Part shown: one piece after another, positions 25,204 to 33,912 of the stretch
Layout of the letters: each line of letters begins with the position of its first letter
Numbering within the stretch: position 1 is the first letter of the stretch
Source: Deltaproteobacteria bacterium
GTDB lineage: Bacteria > Bdellovibrionota > FAC87 > UBA2466
Assembly: GCA_016196825.1 (NCBI GenBank)
Contig: JACPWY010000010.1
Location: 62,001 to 126,000, forward strand
Length of the DNA stretch: 64,000 nt
Direction of reading: 5' to 3'
Notes under the pieces: model-generated
What the model was told of the DNA's origin: nothing
What the model saw: only the letters and a program-made list of their open reading frames with translations
Databases searched by the model: none
Translations under genes and position numbers: made by a program

Positions 25204-25425
25204 CTACTTCCAAGCTTTACCGTGAGGAATTCGTTTCTGGTTCTTCGCGAGACGCTCATCGGCTTTTCGGGAAAAATAGCTGTCCTCTTCAAGTTCAATG
25301 GCCTTTTTCAAAAGCTCCAAACTGGTTCCGGAAACCGATTTCTGTTTCTTCTGAGAAAGGGATTCCAGCGCCTGGTACATTTCGTCATCCACAGTAATAT
25401 TGATTCTTTTCTTTTCAGTGGGCAT
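25204..25425 (-). CDS. RHH-type antitoxin
   Basis: A 73-residue protein: N-terminal ribbon-helix-helix (KRINITVDDEMYQALESLSQKKQKSVSGTSLELLKKAIELEED), which binds DNA as a dimer, then an acidic/basic tail that would cover the toxin. Starts behind GGGAGG at 25426-25440. Standard antitoxin-first order. The AT-rich composition of this cassette differs from its neighbours, consistent with horizontal origin. Confidence 0.9.
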   Translation of the reverse strand: MPTEKKRINITVDDEMYQALESLSQKKQKSVSGTSLELLKKAIELEEDSYFSRKADERLAKNQKRIPHGKAWK

Positions 25426-25445
25426 AATTGCCTCCCTAAAGTAGG

Positions 25446-25460
25446 TGTAACACTTTTACA
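25446..25460. promoter_or_regulatory. TGTAA-N5-TTACA operator candidate of the TA module
   Basis: Perfect 5-bp arms 21 nt upstream of the antitoxin ATG. On the minus strand a TTGATT box is followed after 17 nt by TTACAC, which this repeat overlaps, so an RHH antitoxin bound here could repress its own promoter. The -10 match is weak; inference from position. Confidence 0.4.
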
Positions 25461-25511
25461 TCACCCCAATCAAGGATTTCTTAATAGCGCAGGTTAACAG
25501 TTCAGTCTTTA

Positions 25512-25524
25512 AAGGATTTTCACT
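25512..25524. repeat. Right 13-bp direct repeat flanking the toxin-antitoxin cassette
   Basis: AAGGATTTTCACT, identical to 24817-24829. It sits about 85 bp upstream of the antitoxin start, so both repeats lie outside the TA promoter and coding region. Confidence 0.5.
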
Positions 25525-25574
25525 TATTTTTAGTTCAACTCAGTGCCACGGGGGATTGGGTAGATTCGAAAACT

Positions 25575-26195
25575 TTGAAGGCACACGGTTTCAAGGAGGC
25601 AGGAGTCACAGAGACCGGAAAACTTCTGCTCGCAAAGGCCGCGGGGGAACTCAAACCGGATCGAAACCTTGCTCTGCCTGGAGGACGGAAATCCGACAAT
25701 GAGTTTGAGAAAGAGCCTTCGGACCATACAATGACATTACCTGATCTCATTGAACAGGATCTTAATGCCCTCAGCATCTCCGATGAAGTAACCCACACCG
25801 TTTTGGCTGGAATAGAAGGGGAGTTCGGACGCCTGGGTCTAGGCTACGAAAAAGCGAGAGAGTATTTAAGGCCCTTTAGGGGGCGAAAGTATCTCTCATT
25901 GGGGACTGGCAATACCTCCGTGGTCGCCACTGCCGACACTCTGCGAGGGAAGATATTTGTGACGCCGTTTTTTCCAGGGCCGACTCCGGATCCCAACGAA
26001 ATTGCCCGTAGGTTGGATAGGTTCGTGGACTATTTAGATCACCACTACCCCCGTGACAAAGACGTGATCATTGTCTTACCAGACTTTTATGCTGCTTCAA
26101 TGTCAGCTTCAAATAGGTTATCCCCCACCGGAGCAAATAACAGATGGGAAACCCTTTCCTTCCAGGCGTACCAGCTCATCCGGGATAATTTTTGA
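25575..26195 (+). CDS. Hypothetical protein
   Basis: A soluble protein of up to 206 residues; no family recognised. Start is uncertain: the frame is open upstream of a TTG at 25575 but holds no ATG, while ATG 25731 (MTLPDLIEQDLNAL) would make a 154-residue protein. Residues past 70 read like folded protein (GRKYLSLGTGNTSVVATADTL, RDKDVIIVLPDFYAASM). The gene may be 5'-truncated at the TA boundary, which lies 50 bp upstream. No promoter identified. Confidence 0.55.
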   Translation: MKAHGFKEAGVTETGKLLLAKAAGELKPDRNLALPGGRKSDNEFEKEPSDHTMTLPDLIEQDLNALSISDEVTHTVLAGIEGEFGRLGLGYEKAREYLRPFRGRKYLSLGTGNTSVVATADTLRGKIFVTPFFPGPTPDPNEIARRLDRFVDYLDHHYPRDKDVIIVLPDFYAASMSASNRLSPTGANNRWETLSFQAYQLIRDNF

Positions 26196-26267
26196 ATCGG
26201 CGTTAGCGGAGCTACAGGTAGTAGCAAGCCCGGGTCGCGGAGGAGGCAGCAGTTAATCCGCCGGAAA

Positions 26268-27887
26268 TCACTTCCTCTTGCGAGAGACCCAAACGTACAT
26301 TCCGAGAACCAGCATGATGAGCGGCGCGCCCAGAACCGAGCTGAGGAAGATGATGCGCGTGCGTTGCTCGGTGATTTCGAACTCGCTAACATCGGTTGAG
26401 CGCGGGCGAATCGAGATCAGATCCTCTTCCTTGGCCAGCCAACTGAGAGAATTCTCAAAGAAATCCGCATTCAGGCCAAATTTTCGGGCGCCATTAGTTG
26501 CGAAATCAGAATCGCCAATGATGACAACCCGGAACTCACCGTCCTTCTTCTCCTCGGGGGTCGCTTCGGGAGATGCCTTCGCCTCAGTTTTCGCCTTGTC
26601 GTCCTTCTTCTCGTGAGTTGCAGCAACTTTTCCCGACACTGCCACCGCCATAGCGAGCGGCCCGGGGCGATCGGTCTTCTGGTTCACATTGACCTTTGTG
26701 CCCGCGAACTGGACCTCAAAGCTTCGGGCACTGCTCGACAGAAGCTGCGTGACCGTCATGTCCTTCGGAGTCTCCTTGGCCTTCTCAACCACGGTCGCGA
26801 TTGGAAAAAGCGTCGGCTGTTTCATGTCACGCGTGATCTCGTGGGTCGTATCGTAAGACACCACAATCGGCGTCAACGGGTTGCCCCTGGCCAGCTGCTG
26901 GAGAGGATTGAGCTCAAGCACGGCCTTCTTCGGCTGCCAATTCACACCAAACTTAGCAAGGAAACCCCTGATCGTTCCGGTCGAATCGGGCTCCAACATC
27001 AAGAAGAACTTTCCACCGCTGGTCACATACTGCTCAAGGGCCCTCAACTCAGGCTCGAGGAAATCGGACCTAGGACCAGCGCACACCAGGATCTCGGCGT
27101 CCTTGGGAACCTCGCCCTTTTCATAAAGGATGAGGTCCTCCACCTTGTAACGGCCACCCTCGAGAACTTCCTTGAGATCGGAATAGCTCTCAGGCCCCGT
27201 GCCAGACGGCAGATGCTCCCCGTGGCCGCTCACAAAATAGATCTTCTTCTTGTCACCCTTAGCGACCTGAATGAGGGCGTTAGTAATCTTCTCTTCAATC
27301 TTGGGATCCTCGGGACCCTGCAAGTTTTCGACTCGAGCCGTCCGAGTAGCGCTCTCGATCACGAGCGTACCCGCCGACTTAACTGCATAGCGCTTAATCG
27401 CCATCGGATCCTTGTCGGGATCCACAAATTCCGCTTTCAGCAGCTTCGAGTGATAGGTGTACTTATCGAAAACGCCCTGGAAGCCAGCCTCGTTATTCGG
27501 CATCACAAAGGCCTTGAGGGTAACTTCTTCTTTGAGTCCCTTCACCACCTTCACCGACTGGTCGGAAAGTGTGTGCAGCTTGTTCTTGGTGACGTCCTTC
27601 TTAATGTCGTGCTCGGAGGCGATGAAATTGACCATCACCACGATCCCCAGCGCCAGAACCGACATAAAGATGGAGTTGAGGCCATAGCGGGTCGTGCGCT
27701 TTGAAAAACTCTCCGCGAGCTTTCCGCGCTCTAGAACTAGGCTTGCGACAAAGAGCATCACCGTCACGGCCAGCGAGATTTGCCAGACCAGCGGGATGTG
27801 AGGGAGGAGGTAGGCATTGGCCCCTGAGGCCAGGAGCCCGGCCACCGCCGCCAAAAAACAAATTCTGCCAAGAATTTCGCTATTCAT
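26268..27887 (-). CDS. Gld-type ABC transporter auxiliary protein (GldG-like)
   Basis: A 539-residue membrane protein: two N-terminal helices (about 7-27, 33-50), a third near 70-86, a long exported domain containing an ABC_transp_aux/DUF4350-like core (KKIYFVSGHGEHLPSGTGPESYSDLKEVLEGG, EGDLRALEQYVTSGGKFF-like segment), an acidic-basic low-complexity linker near 420, then FFENSLSWLAKEEDLISIRPR and a C-terminal helix with a KRK tail. It is the third gene of an ATPase-permease-auxiliary set. In gliding bacteria GldG works with GldA/GldF; in non-gliders the cargo is unknown. Confidence 0.88.
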   Translation of the reverse strand: MNSEILGRICFLAAVAGLLASGANAYLLPHIPLVWQISLAVTVMLFVASLVLERGKLAESFSKRTTRYGLNSIFMSVLALGIVVMVNFIASEHDIKKDVTKNKLHTLSDQSVKVVKGLKEEVTLKAFVMPNNEAGFQGVFDKYTYHSKLLKAEFVDPDKDPMAIKRYAVKSAGTLVIESATRTARVENLQGPEDPKIEEKITNALIQVAKGDKKKIYFVSGHGEHLPSGTGPESYSDLKEVLEGGRYKVEDLILYEKGEVPKDAEILVCAGPRSDFLEPELRALEQYVTSGGKFFLMLEPDSTGTIRGFLAKFGVNWQPKKAVLELNPLQQLARGNPLTPIVVSYDTTHEITRDMKQPTLFPIATVVEKAKETPKDMTVTQLLSSSARSFEVQFAGTKVNVNQKTDRPGPLAMAVAVSGKVAATHEKKDDKAKTEAKASPEATPEEKKDGEFRVVIIGDSDFATNGARKFGLNADFFENSLSWLAKEEDLISIRPRSTDVSEFEITEQRTRIIFLSSVLGAPLIMLVLGMYVWVSRKRK

Positions 27888-27890
27888 GCC

Positions 27891-28664
27891 TTATCTCCAG
27901 CGATTACTTTCCACGGCTCGGTGGGTGAGGAAAAGAGTGAATCCGATGAAGGTCAAGAAATAGACCACATCCTTCAGGTGAACGAGCCCTTCCGAAAAAT
28001 TATTGAAATGCCCCAGCGGCGAGACATAGACCATGAGCGGCCCCCAATCGATGAATCCGGTCTTCGCTGAAATACCCTGGCCGAAAGACTGCAAGAGCCA
28101 CAAGAAGAGAAGCACGACAAAGGTGAAGATCGCGGCCACCGCCTGGCTGCTTGTCAGAGCTGAAATCAGAAGCCCCAAAGAAACGTAGCAACCGAGCGCG
28201 AGCGACAGACCAAGATAGGTCGCCCCGATGATCGGAAGCTCGGGATTGCCCCACAGAATCATGAAGAGTACATAAATAAAGGAGATCCCCACCATCACCA
28301 TCATCAACAAAAAGGCCGCCAGAAATTTTCCAACAACCAATTCCCCGCCCCGAATCGGGACTGTTAGAAGGAGCTCCATCGTCTGCTGGCGCTTTTCCTC
28401 GGCAAACAGGCGCATCGTCATAAACGGCGTCACGAAGCACAGAATGAAAGCCATGTTCTGGTAAAGAAACATCGCCAGTTTATCGAGCGTAATCCCCTGC
28501 GCCTGCCCAAATCGCTGGGCTGTATTGTACTGCTGGTAAATAAAAACAAATTTCGTGAAGATCGAGCCCATGATGAGAAGGAATAGGCCAATCACCACAT
28601 AGGCCACGGGAGAAAAGAAATAACTTCTAAACTCCTTCTTAACGAGCGCCTTAACTCCGGTCAT
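27891..28664 (-). CDS. ABC-2 type permease (GldF-like)
   Basis: A 257-residue permease with six membrane segments typical of ABC2 permeases, including LFLLIMGSIFTKF, FILCFVTPFMTMRLFAEEKRQQTMELLLTVPI (the conserved E-x-Q/R-x-T loop) and LGCYVSLGLLISALT. ATG 28664 follows GGGAGG at 4 nt. It overlaps the ATPase gene by 14 nt and ends 3 nt before the auxiliary gene's start, so the three are one operon. Forms the membrane part of the exporter with the ATPase. Confidence 0.92.
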   Translation of the reverse strand: MTGVKALVKKEFRSYFFSPVAYVVIGLFLLIMGSIFTKFVFIYQQYNTAQRFGQAQGITLDKLAMFLYQNMAFILCFVTPFMTMRLFAEEKRQQTMELLLTVPIRGGELVVGKFLAAFLLMMVMVGISFIYVLFMILWGNPELPIIGATYLGLSLALGCYVSLGLLISALTSSQAVAAIFTFVVLLFLWLLQSFGQGISAKTGFIDWGPLMVYVSPLGHFNNFSEGLVHLKDVVYFLTFIGFTLFLTHRAVESNRWR

Positions 28665-29592
28665 GTATCCTCCCGCCGCCAATCAGGCCGAGATAGTAAT
28701 CCTCCAGTGCGTGCTGCACCGGGGACATTCGAATGAGACCCGCATCGGCCGTCACCACGGCCTTTGACATCTCCGCGAGCAGATCCTCGTGTGCGTCAGC
28801 TTCGACAAGAATTCGATTGTTGGTGCTGGTCGTAAACTTGGCGCTCTTCACGCCCTTCAGATCGGTGAGCGCCTTCATGACAGCATCCCCCCTTCGCTGA
28901 ACCACGATCTCCGTACGACTAGTCGTGCCGGTGCTCCCCATCTCATTGAGAGCCTCCTGTGCCACGATCTGGCCCTGGTCGATCACGATGATCCGATCAC
29001 ACGTGGCCGCAACCTCCGAGAGAATGTGGGTGCTGTAGATCACGGTGCGTTCGGAGCGGAACGACTTAATGAGCGAGCGCGCCTCCGTCACCTGTTTGGG
29101 ATCCAGACCCACGGTCGGCTCGTCAAGAACAAGCACCTCGGGATCGTGGATGAGTGCCTGGGCCAAACCCACACGCTGCCGATACCCCTTGGACAGATTT
29201 CCAATGAGACGGTTGCGCACCCCGCCCAGTTGGCAACGCTCGACGACCGCATCGATCTTCTTGCGCTTCTCCGAAGAAGGAATGGCCCGCAAATCGGCGA
29301 TGAAACCAAGGTACTCACTCACCAAGAGCTCGGGGTAGACCGGCGGCGTCTCGGGCAGATACCCAATTCTCTTTTTCACCTCGAACGGGTTTTCAAAAAC
29401 ATCAAAACCGGCGACAGAGGCGGTGCCACCATTGGCCGACATGAAGCAGGTAAGAATCTTCATCGTCGTCGTCTTCCCAGCACCGTTCTGGCCCAGGAAC
29501 CCTAGAATCTCTCCTCGCTTCACGCTGAAAGAGATGTTGTCGACCGCCACTCTCTCGCCGTAGCGCTTGGTCAAATCCTTCACTTCGATCAT
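28651..29592 (-). CDS. ABC transporter ATP-binding protein (GldA-like)
   Basis: A 313-residue ATPase. Walker A GQNGAGKTT near residue 39, signature LSKGYRQRVGLAQALIHDPEVLVLDEPTVGLDP near 135-165, and the C-terminal extension with HILSEV and VVQRRGDAVMKAL that resembles GldA/NatA. Couples ATP hydrolysis to the permease downstream. ATG 29592 is chosen, since the upstream codons add nothing conserved. First gene of the exporter operon, with a promoter at 29642-29671. Confidence 0.93.
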   Translation of the reverse strand: MIEVKDLTKRYGERVAVDNISFSVKRGEILGFLGQNGAGKTTTMKILTCFMSANGGTASVAGFDVFENPFEVKKRIGYLPETPPVYPELLVSEYLGFIADLRAIPSSEKRKKIDAVVERCQLGGVRNRLIGNLSKGYRQRVGLAQALIHDPEVLVLDEPTVGLDPKQVTEARSLIKSFRSERTVIYSTHILSEVAATCDRIIVIDQGQIVAQEALNEMGSTGTTSRTEIVVQRRGDAVMKALTDLKGVKSAKFTTSTNNRILVEADAHEDLLAEMSKAVVTADAGLIRMSPVQHALEDYYLGLIGGGRIHDRS

Positions 29593-29641
29593 TTTTAGCG
29601 ACCTCGGATAACTCAATGCATTTTAAATAAAAGTCTTCGAA

Positions 29642-29671
29642 ATATTAGGAATTTATGAATTCCTTTGTCAA
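29642..29671 (-). promoter_or_regulatory. Sigma-70 promoter of the exporter operon, with palindrome in the spacer
   Basis: On the minus strand TTGACA (29666-29671) and TAATAT (29642-29647) are 18 nt apart. The spacer and edges hold AGGAATT-TATG-AATTCCT (29647-29664), a perfect 7-bp-arm repeat placed where a repressor would block polymerase. Confidence 0.65.
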
Positions 29672-29701
29672 GATCGCCGCTACTCGATTAAAACGGTGCC
29701 C

Positions 29702-30358
29702 ATGAAAATATTTATCGACTCTGCGGACTTAGAAGAGATCAAAGCGGCCAATTCATTAGGACTTCTTGATGGAGTCACTACAAACCCCACCCTCATCGCA
29801 AAGTCCGGGAAGGCCTTCGCCGAGGTCGCCCGTTCGATTACAGCCCTCGTGAAAGGGCCAGTGAGCCTAGAAGTCACGTCGATTCAGTGGGAGGGAATGC
29901 TCGCCGAGGCCCATGCGCTCAGAAAGCACGGCGATAACGTGGTGGTAAAGATCCCCATGACCGCAGATGGATTGAAAGCCGTGAAGGCCCTCTCGGCGGA
30001 GAAGATTCCGACTAATGTGACCCTGATTTTCCAGCCGGTGCAGGCGCTGCTAGCGGCTAAGGCCGGAGCCACATATGTAAGCCCGTTTATCGGGCGTCAT
30101 GATGACATTGCCCAGGATGGCATGCTTTTGGTGAAGGACATTGTGACGATGTTCCGGAATTATGCGGTAAAGACGCAGGTGCTGGTGGCGAGCGTTCGGC
30201 ATCCGATTCACGTGATCGAGTCGGCCAAGCTGGGTGCTGATGTGGTGACTTTGCCATTGAAGGTGATTCATCAGCTGATCAGGCATCCGCTCACAGATGC
30301 GGGGCTGAAGACATTCTTAGCTGATTGGGAAAAGGTTTCGAATAAGTCTTTGACCTAG
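29702..30358 (+). CDS. tal: Transaldolase / fructose-6-phosphate aldolase family (small type)
   Basis: A 218-residue TIM-barrel enzyme of the short TalC/MipB type. Motifs: [11 protein letters not shown] at the N terminus, [19 protein letters not shown] with the Schiff-base lysine (about residue 86), [28 protein letters not shown]. Likely pentose-phosphate transaldolase, though the family also includes F6P aldolases; the sequence does not decide. ATG 29702 is used; a GTG two codons upstream is also in frame. It shares its short upstream region with the divergent exporter promoter. Confidence 0.93.
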   Translation: MKIFIDSADLEEIKAANSLGLLDGVTTNPTLIAKSGKAFAEVARSITALVKGPVSLEVTSIQWEGMLAEAHALRKHGDNVVVKIPMTADGLKAVKALSAEKIPTNVTLIFQPVQALLAAKAGATYVSPFIGRHDDIAQDGMLLVKDIVTMFRNYAVKTQVLVASVRHPIHVIESAKLGADVVTLPLKVIHQLIRHPLTDAGLKTFLADWEKVSNKSLT

Positions 30359-30533
30359 CATCCTGAGTCAATCAGCCCTTTGGTCGATTATTCATCGCTC
30401 AGGCCAAGATCTTGGGAACAATTATCTTTTTGTAAAAGCGTAAGTTCTTGAACATCATTGTCTGGTGAGCAACGTTTCTTGGAAAGCTGAAGTTATCGAG
30501 AAAGCCCACTTTGAAACCTCTAAGAAGCGAACA

Positions 30534-32090
30534 ATGACCGGAAACCGGGGGTTTGCGCCTCTCTTGTTTGCGATCGGCGTGGTAAGCATACTTTCCATCT
30601 CCTCATTAGTTATTTCCATTTCGGGAGGGATTGCGAACCAAAAGCACATTGTCAGACTCAATCGAATAGACGCCTTCTACACCAACGAGCTATCCGCCTG
30701 GCATCTGTTGCATCGGCGAAACGAAAACCTGTCTATCACCTCGACAGACTACTCAATCGACAACCGCTACGCCGATTCTATGGGGCCTGCGGACCCTTCT
30801 CACTTTTCGAATTCGGAATTGCCGCTAGGAATTTCCGACACCCTTAGTTTTGCGCCGACCCATGGCATCCTTCCCCGCTACGATCGATCACTTTCGGGGT
30901 ACGCTGCGAAATCATCAGCATCGTGCGGCAACACGAGATTCGGCAAAAGAGGCTATCGGCTATGTCTTTTTCAAGGGCTTCCCCCAAAATTCTCGCGCTT
31001 TCTGGCGCCCCAATATAACGTCGCGGCCAGAATTGATAACGGAAGGCTTTTCGTCTGGGGACATGGCTGGAGCGGCGTATTGAATGGACAGCCTTTTCCA
31101 CCTGAGCTTCGCAATCCACTTCTTGCCGAGACTTTTGAATGCCCCTCTTGCCGATTTATTTATGTCGGTGGGGGGTATACAGGAGGAATCCATAGTTTTG
31201 AAGCCTTGGCAGACAATGGAACCGTCTACTCATTGGTAAATATGGAAGATAACAACGCCCCGTTTCTTCACTGGTACATTAAGAACAGCTCACTCGGTTT
31301 ACCGGCAGGCACCAAAGTTGTTCAGGTTGAGTGGGGAAGCGTCCTGACAAACGATGGAAGAATCTTTCACTGGGATGGCGGGGTGAACTGGCAAGAGGCC
31401 GTGATTGAAAATGGCAGTAACAAGTTCGAGTCGTTGTCTGAAACGCAGAATCCTTTCATTTGTGCCGTGACTCCGGAGCACCGAGTCTATTGTCGCGGAT
31501 TGGACGGTCAGGGGCACCGGGTGCCAGACGGCAACCAAGAGGTCTTCCGGCCGCTGGATCTTTCGGGCCTGGAGGCCGGTGAAAACGTAACGGCTGTGAG
31601 TGTCCATGCCTGGACCAGCTGCCTTCTCACAGATCGGGGAAATGTCTACTGCTGGAACAATGGGGCAATAATAGGCGCCGATCCGCAGGCCTTTTTCACG
31701 AATGAAACCTATCCGACTCGCAAGGTAAATCTGCGCAATATCCCGGCCGGCCGCCGCGTAGTCTTTATGTCCGCTCCCACGCCGGGCATTGTGGTGACCG
31801 ATGATGGAGTGGGCTACGCTTGGGGTGAGAGTGCTATTGGAAATCCTACGTATTGCAATGAGGAATCCTGCCCAGTAAACGCAGACCCTGTCCCTATCAA
31901 AGTGTCGCATCTACCGGCAGGTCATCGATGGAAGGAGATCTACCCCGGAATTCCTCAGGAATGGGCCTGTGGAAGAACAGCGGACAATAGTGTGTACTGC
32001 TGGGGACGAAACTCTTCCGATCAATTGGGAAACAAAGACCTGCCAGTGGGTGACCTCGTATTCTACGAGCCGCAACCGCTCGGGCAATGA
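30534..32090 (+). CDS. RCC1-repeat protein with prepilin-like N terminus
   Basis: An approximately 518-residue protein. The N terminus MTGNRGFAPLLFAIGVVSILSISSLVIS fits a type IV prepilin leader (short basic leader, G-F junction, hydrophobic helix) but lacks the usual Glu at +5. Then a Cys-rich beta-propeller with RCC1-type repeats: GRLFVWGHGWSG, GTVYSLV, GRIFHWDGG, HRVYCRGLDGQG, GNVYCWNNG, GYAWGE, NSVYCWGRNSSDQLG. ATG 30534 is preferred to a GTG at 30465, because its N terminus carries the leader. Surface-displayed or pilus-associated adhesin-like role is inference. Composition is lower in G+C than neighbours. Confidence 0.8.
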   Translation: MTGNRGFAPLLFAIGVVSILSISSLVISISGGIANQKHIVRLNRIDAFYTNELSAWHLLHRRNENLSITSTDYSIDNRYADSMGPADPSHFSNSELPLGISDTLSFAPTHGILPRYDRSLSGYAAKSSASCGNTRFGKRGYRLCLFQGLPPKFSRFLAPQYNVAARIDNGRLFVWGHGWSGVLNGQPFPPELRNPLLAETFECPSCRFIYVGGGYTGGIHSFEALADNGTVYSLVNMEDNNAPFLHWYIKNSSLGLPAGTKVVQVEWGSVLTNDGRIFHWDGGVNWQEAVIENGSNKFESLSETQNPFICAVTPEHRVYCRGLDGQGHRVPDGNQEVFRPLDLSGLEAGENVTAVSVHAWTSCLLTDRGNVYCWNNGAIIGADPQAFFTNETYPTRKVNLRNIPAGRRVVFMSAPTPGIVVTDDGVGYAWGESAIGNPTYCNEESCPVNADPVPIKVSHLPAGHRWKEIYPGIPQEWACGRTADNSVYCWGRNSSDQLGNKDLPVGDLVFYEPQPLGQ

Positions 32091-32168
32091 CCCTTGGGTG
32101 AGCCCGAGTTGTCGAGAGGAGCCAGCATGCTGTGGCCGCGCGACGAAGTGAGGATTCGTTGGGAGAAA

Positions 32169-33146
32169 CTAGAACCGAGCCCGGGAGAAGAAGGTCATCG
32201 GATTGACCGGCACGCCATTTTTTCGAATCTCGTAATGCAAATGCGGCCCGGTCGATTGACCCGTAGAGCCCACGAAAGACAATATCTGCCCACGCTTCAC
32301 GCGATCCCCTGGATTCACAAACAACTTTGAGTTGTGCGCAAACAGCGACCGAATCCCAAACCCATGGTCGATCACGAGCACCTTCCCATACCCTTCATGA
32401 TGGCCCGAGAAAAAAATCACGCCATCAGCCGGCGCCCGCACGGGTGTCCCCGGTTCAGCCACGATGTCCACACCGGTGTGCAGACGGTAATTTCCATGGA
32501 TCGGGTGTCGTCGATAGCCAAACGACGACGAGATCCACCCGACAATCGGCACCAGCGACGGGGTTGCCGCCGCAATCGAGCTTTGAACCAATAAATACCG
32601 CTGAAGGTCGTCCAGGTCCCCTTCCGTCGTCCAGCTCGCGCGCTGCAGGTTTTCCATCCGCATCTCGAGCGATCGCCTTTCATAATTAAATGAATTATTG
32701 AGATAGCTCGGGTCGCGAGCGGGCTCGTTGTTGAGACGCGAAGACCTTTGCGGTGGGAGCTCCTCGAGAGTGCCCTGGGGGAGCTCTGCGCTGGCCTTGC
32801 CACCCTGACCGGTCAACACCTGAAGTTTCTTCGCGTAGTTGCGCACGCGCTCGATCGTGTCTTCCATCGACTCGATCTTGTTCTTGATGACCTGCATCTC
32901 TTGGCGCAGGCGAAAGTTCTCGCCCTTGAGACGTTTGTTCTCTCCCATTCGGCCGAGGACGTTGATGTAATCAAACCCCACGACAAGAAGGAGGATGCTC
33001 ACCAGCGACACAAGCACAAGAGCCACCCGGAACAGAAAAAACGGGACCACAACTTTGTGCACGCGGTTGGTGCGCTCGGGGATGACCATGAGCGTGATGA
33101 AACGCTCTTGCCACCACCGCCGTGTGTAGTTCTTAAAGAATCCCAT
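32169..33146 (-). CDS. M23 (LytM) family peptidase with coiled coil
   Basis: A 325-residue protein: a basic cytoplasmic start, membrane helix (about 38-58), a coiled coil (about 68-110), a linker, then an M23 domain with YRLHTGVDIVAEPGTPVRAPADG and THLHYEIR-type GPHLHYEI, supplying the zinc ligands HxxxD and HxH. Cleaves peptidoglycan cross-links or activates amidases as an EnvC-like factor; all metal ligands are present, so it is probably active. ATG 33146 is chosen over TTG one codon upstream. Confidence 0.92.
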   Translation of the reverse strand: MGFFKNYTRRWWQERFITLMVIPERTNRVHKVVVPFFLFRVALVLVSLVSILLLVVGFDYINVLGRMGENKRLKGENFRLRQEMQVIKNKIESMEDTIERVRNYAKKLQVLTGQGGKASAELPQGTLEELPPQRSSRLNNEPARDPSYLNNSFNYERRSLEMRMENLQRASWTTEGDLDDLQRYLLVQSSIAAATPSLVPIVGWISSSFGYRRHPIHGNYRLHTGVDIVAEPGTPVRAPADGVIFFSGHHEGYGKVLVIDHGFGIRSLFAHNSKLFVNPGDRVKRGQILSFVGSTGQSTGPHLHYEIRKNGVPVNPMTFFSRARF

Positions 33147-33180
33147 CAATCTTTTACCTAATCATTCGACGAGTCTTCGG

Positions 33181-33903
33181 TCAATCGGGGAGCACCTCAC
33201 AGACGACGACGCTGATATTGTCGTCGCCGCCCTTTTCATTGGCCACGGCGATGAGCTTTTGCACTCCAGCCGCCGGCCCCGCCTTCTTCACGATCCCAAG
33301 GATCTCATCGGTCTCGACCAGCCCCGATAGGCCATCGCTGCAGATGAGATAGACATCGCCAGGGCGAACCTGTCGACGATACACATCGACCAACACGCGG
33401 CTTTCATAGCCCACGCTGCGTGTGATTACATTCTTGAATTGGTAATTGGCAGCCTGGACCGCGGTGATGCGCCCCGCTCGGATCTCTTCATTCAAGAGAG
33501 AATGATCTTCAGTGATCTGCCAAATCGATTCGCCTATCATCAGATAGGCCCGGCTGTCCCCCACCTGTCCGACGTAAAGCTTGTCGCCACGAAACAGGAG
33601 CGCCATGACAGTCGTCCCCATTCCGGCCAGCTCTTCATTTTCCTGCGACATCTTGTAGATCTCTTCACCCGCCCTATTGATGCCCTTCTCGAGGGCCTCG
33701 GCGGGGGTCATGTCGTCGCGGTGTTGGGCGACAAATTCTTTAAGCACGGTCACCGCAAGCTGGCTTGCCACCTCGCCGCCCCGGTGCCCGCCCATCCCAT
33801 CCGCCACAACATAAAGACCAAGACTATCGTCCTTAAGGCAGGCATCTTGATTGATTCGCCGCTTCATTCCGATGTCGGTCATGGCATGCGCGGTAATCTT
33901 CAT
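33181..33903 (-). CDS. PP2C-type serine/threonine phosphatase
   Basis: A 240-residue PPM phosphatase with all catalytic blocks: MKRRINQDACLKDD, LYVVADGMGGHRGGEVAS, GMGTTVMAL, YVGQVGDSRAYLM, ITEDHSL and GGDDNISVVVCEV. Related to Stp/PrpC regulators that reverse Hanks kinases. No kinase neighbour; cognate kinase elsewhere. Gap to the downstream M23 gene is 34 nt, so the two could be co-transcribed, as in other phosphatase/cell-wall pairs. Confidence 0.94.
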   Translation of the reverse strand: MKITAHAMTDIGMKRRINQDACLKDDSLGLYVVADGMGGHRGGEVASQLAVTVLKEFVAQHRDDMTPAEALEKGINRAGEEIYKMSQENEELAGMGTTVMALLFRGDKLYVGQVGDSRAYLMIGESIWQITEDHSLLNEEIRAGRITAVQAANYQFKNVITRSVGYESRVLVDVYRRQVRPGDVYLICSDGLSGLVETDEILGIVKKAGPAAGVQKLIAVANEKGGDDNISVVVCEVLPD

Positions 33904-33912
33904 CTCTATTAC

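Noticed and set aside
26613-27704. 363-codon frame antisense to the GldG-like gene
   Set aside because: Mirror of a real coding region; no domain, no ribosome site.
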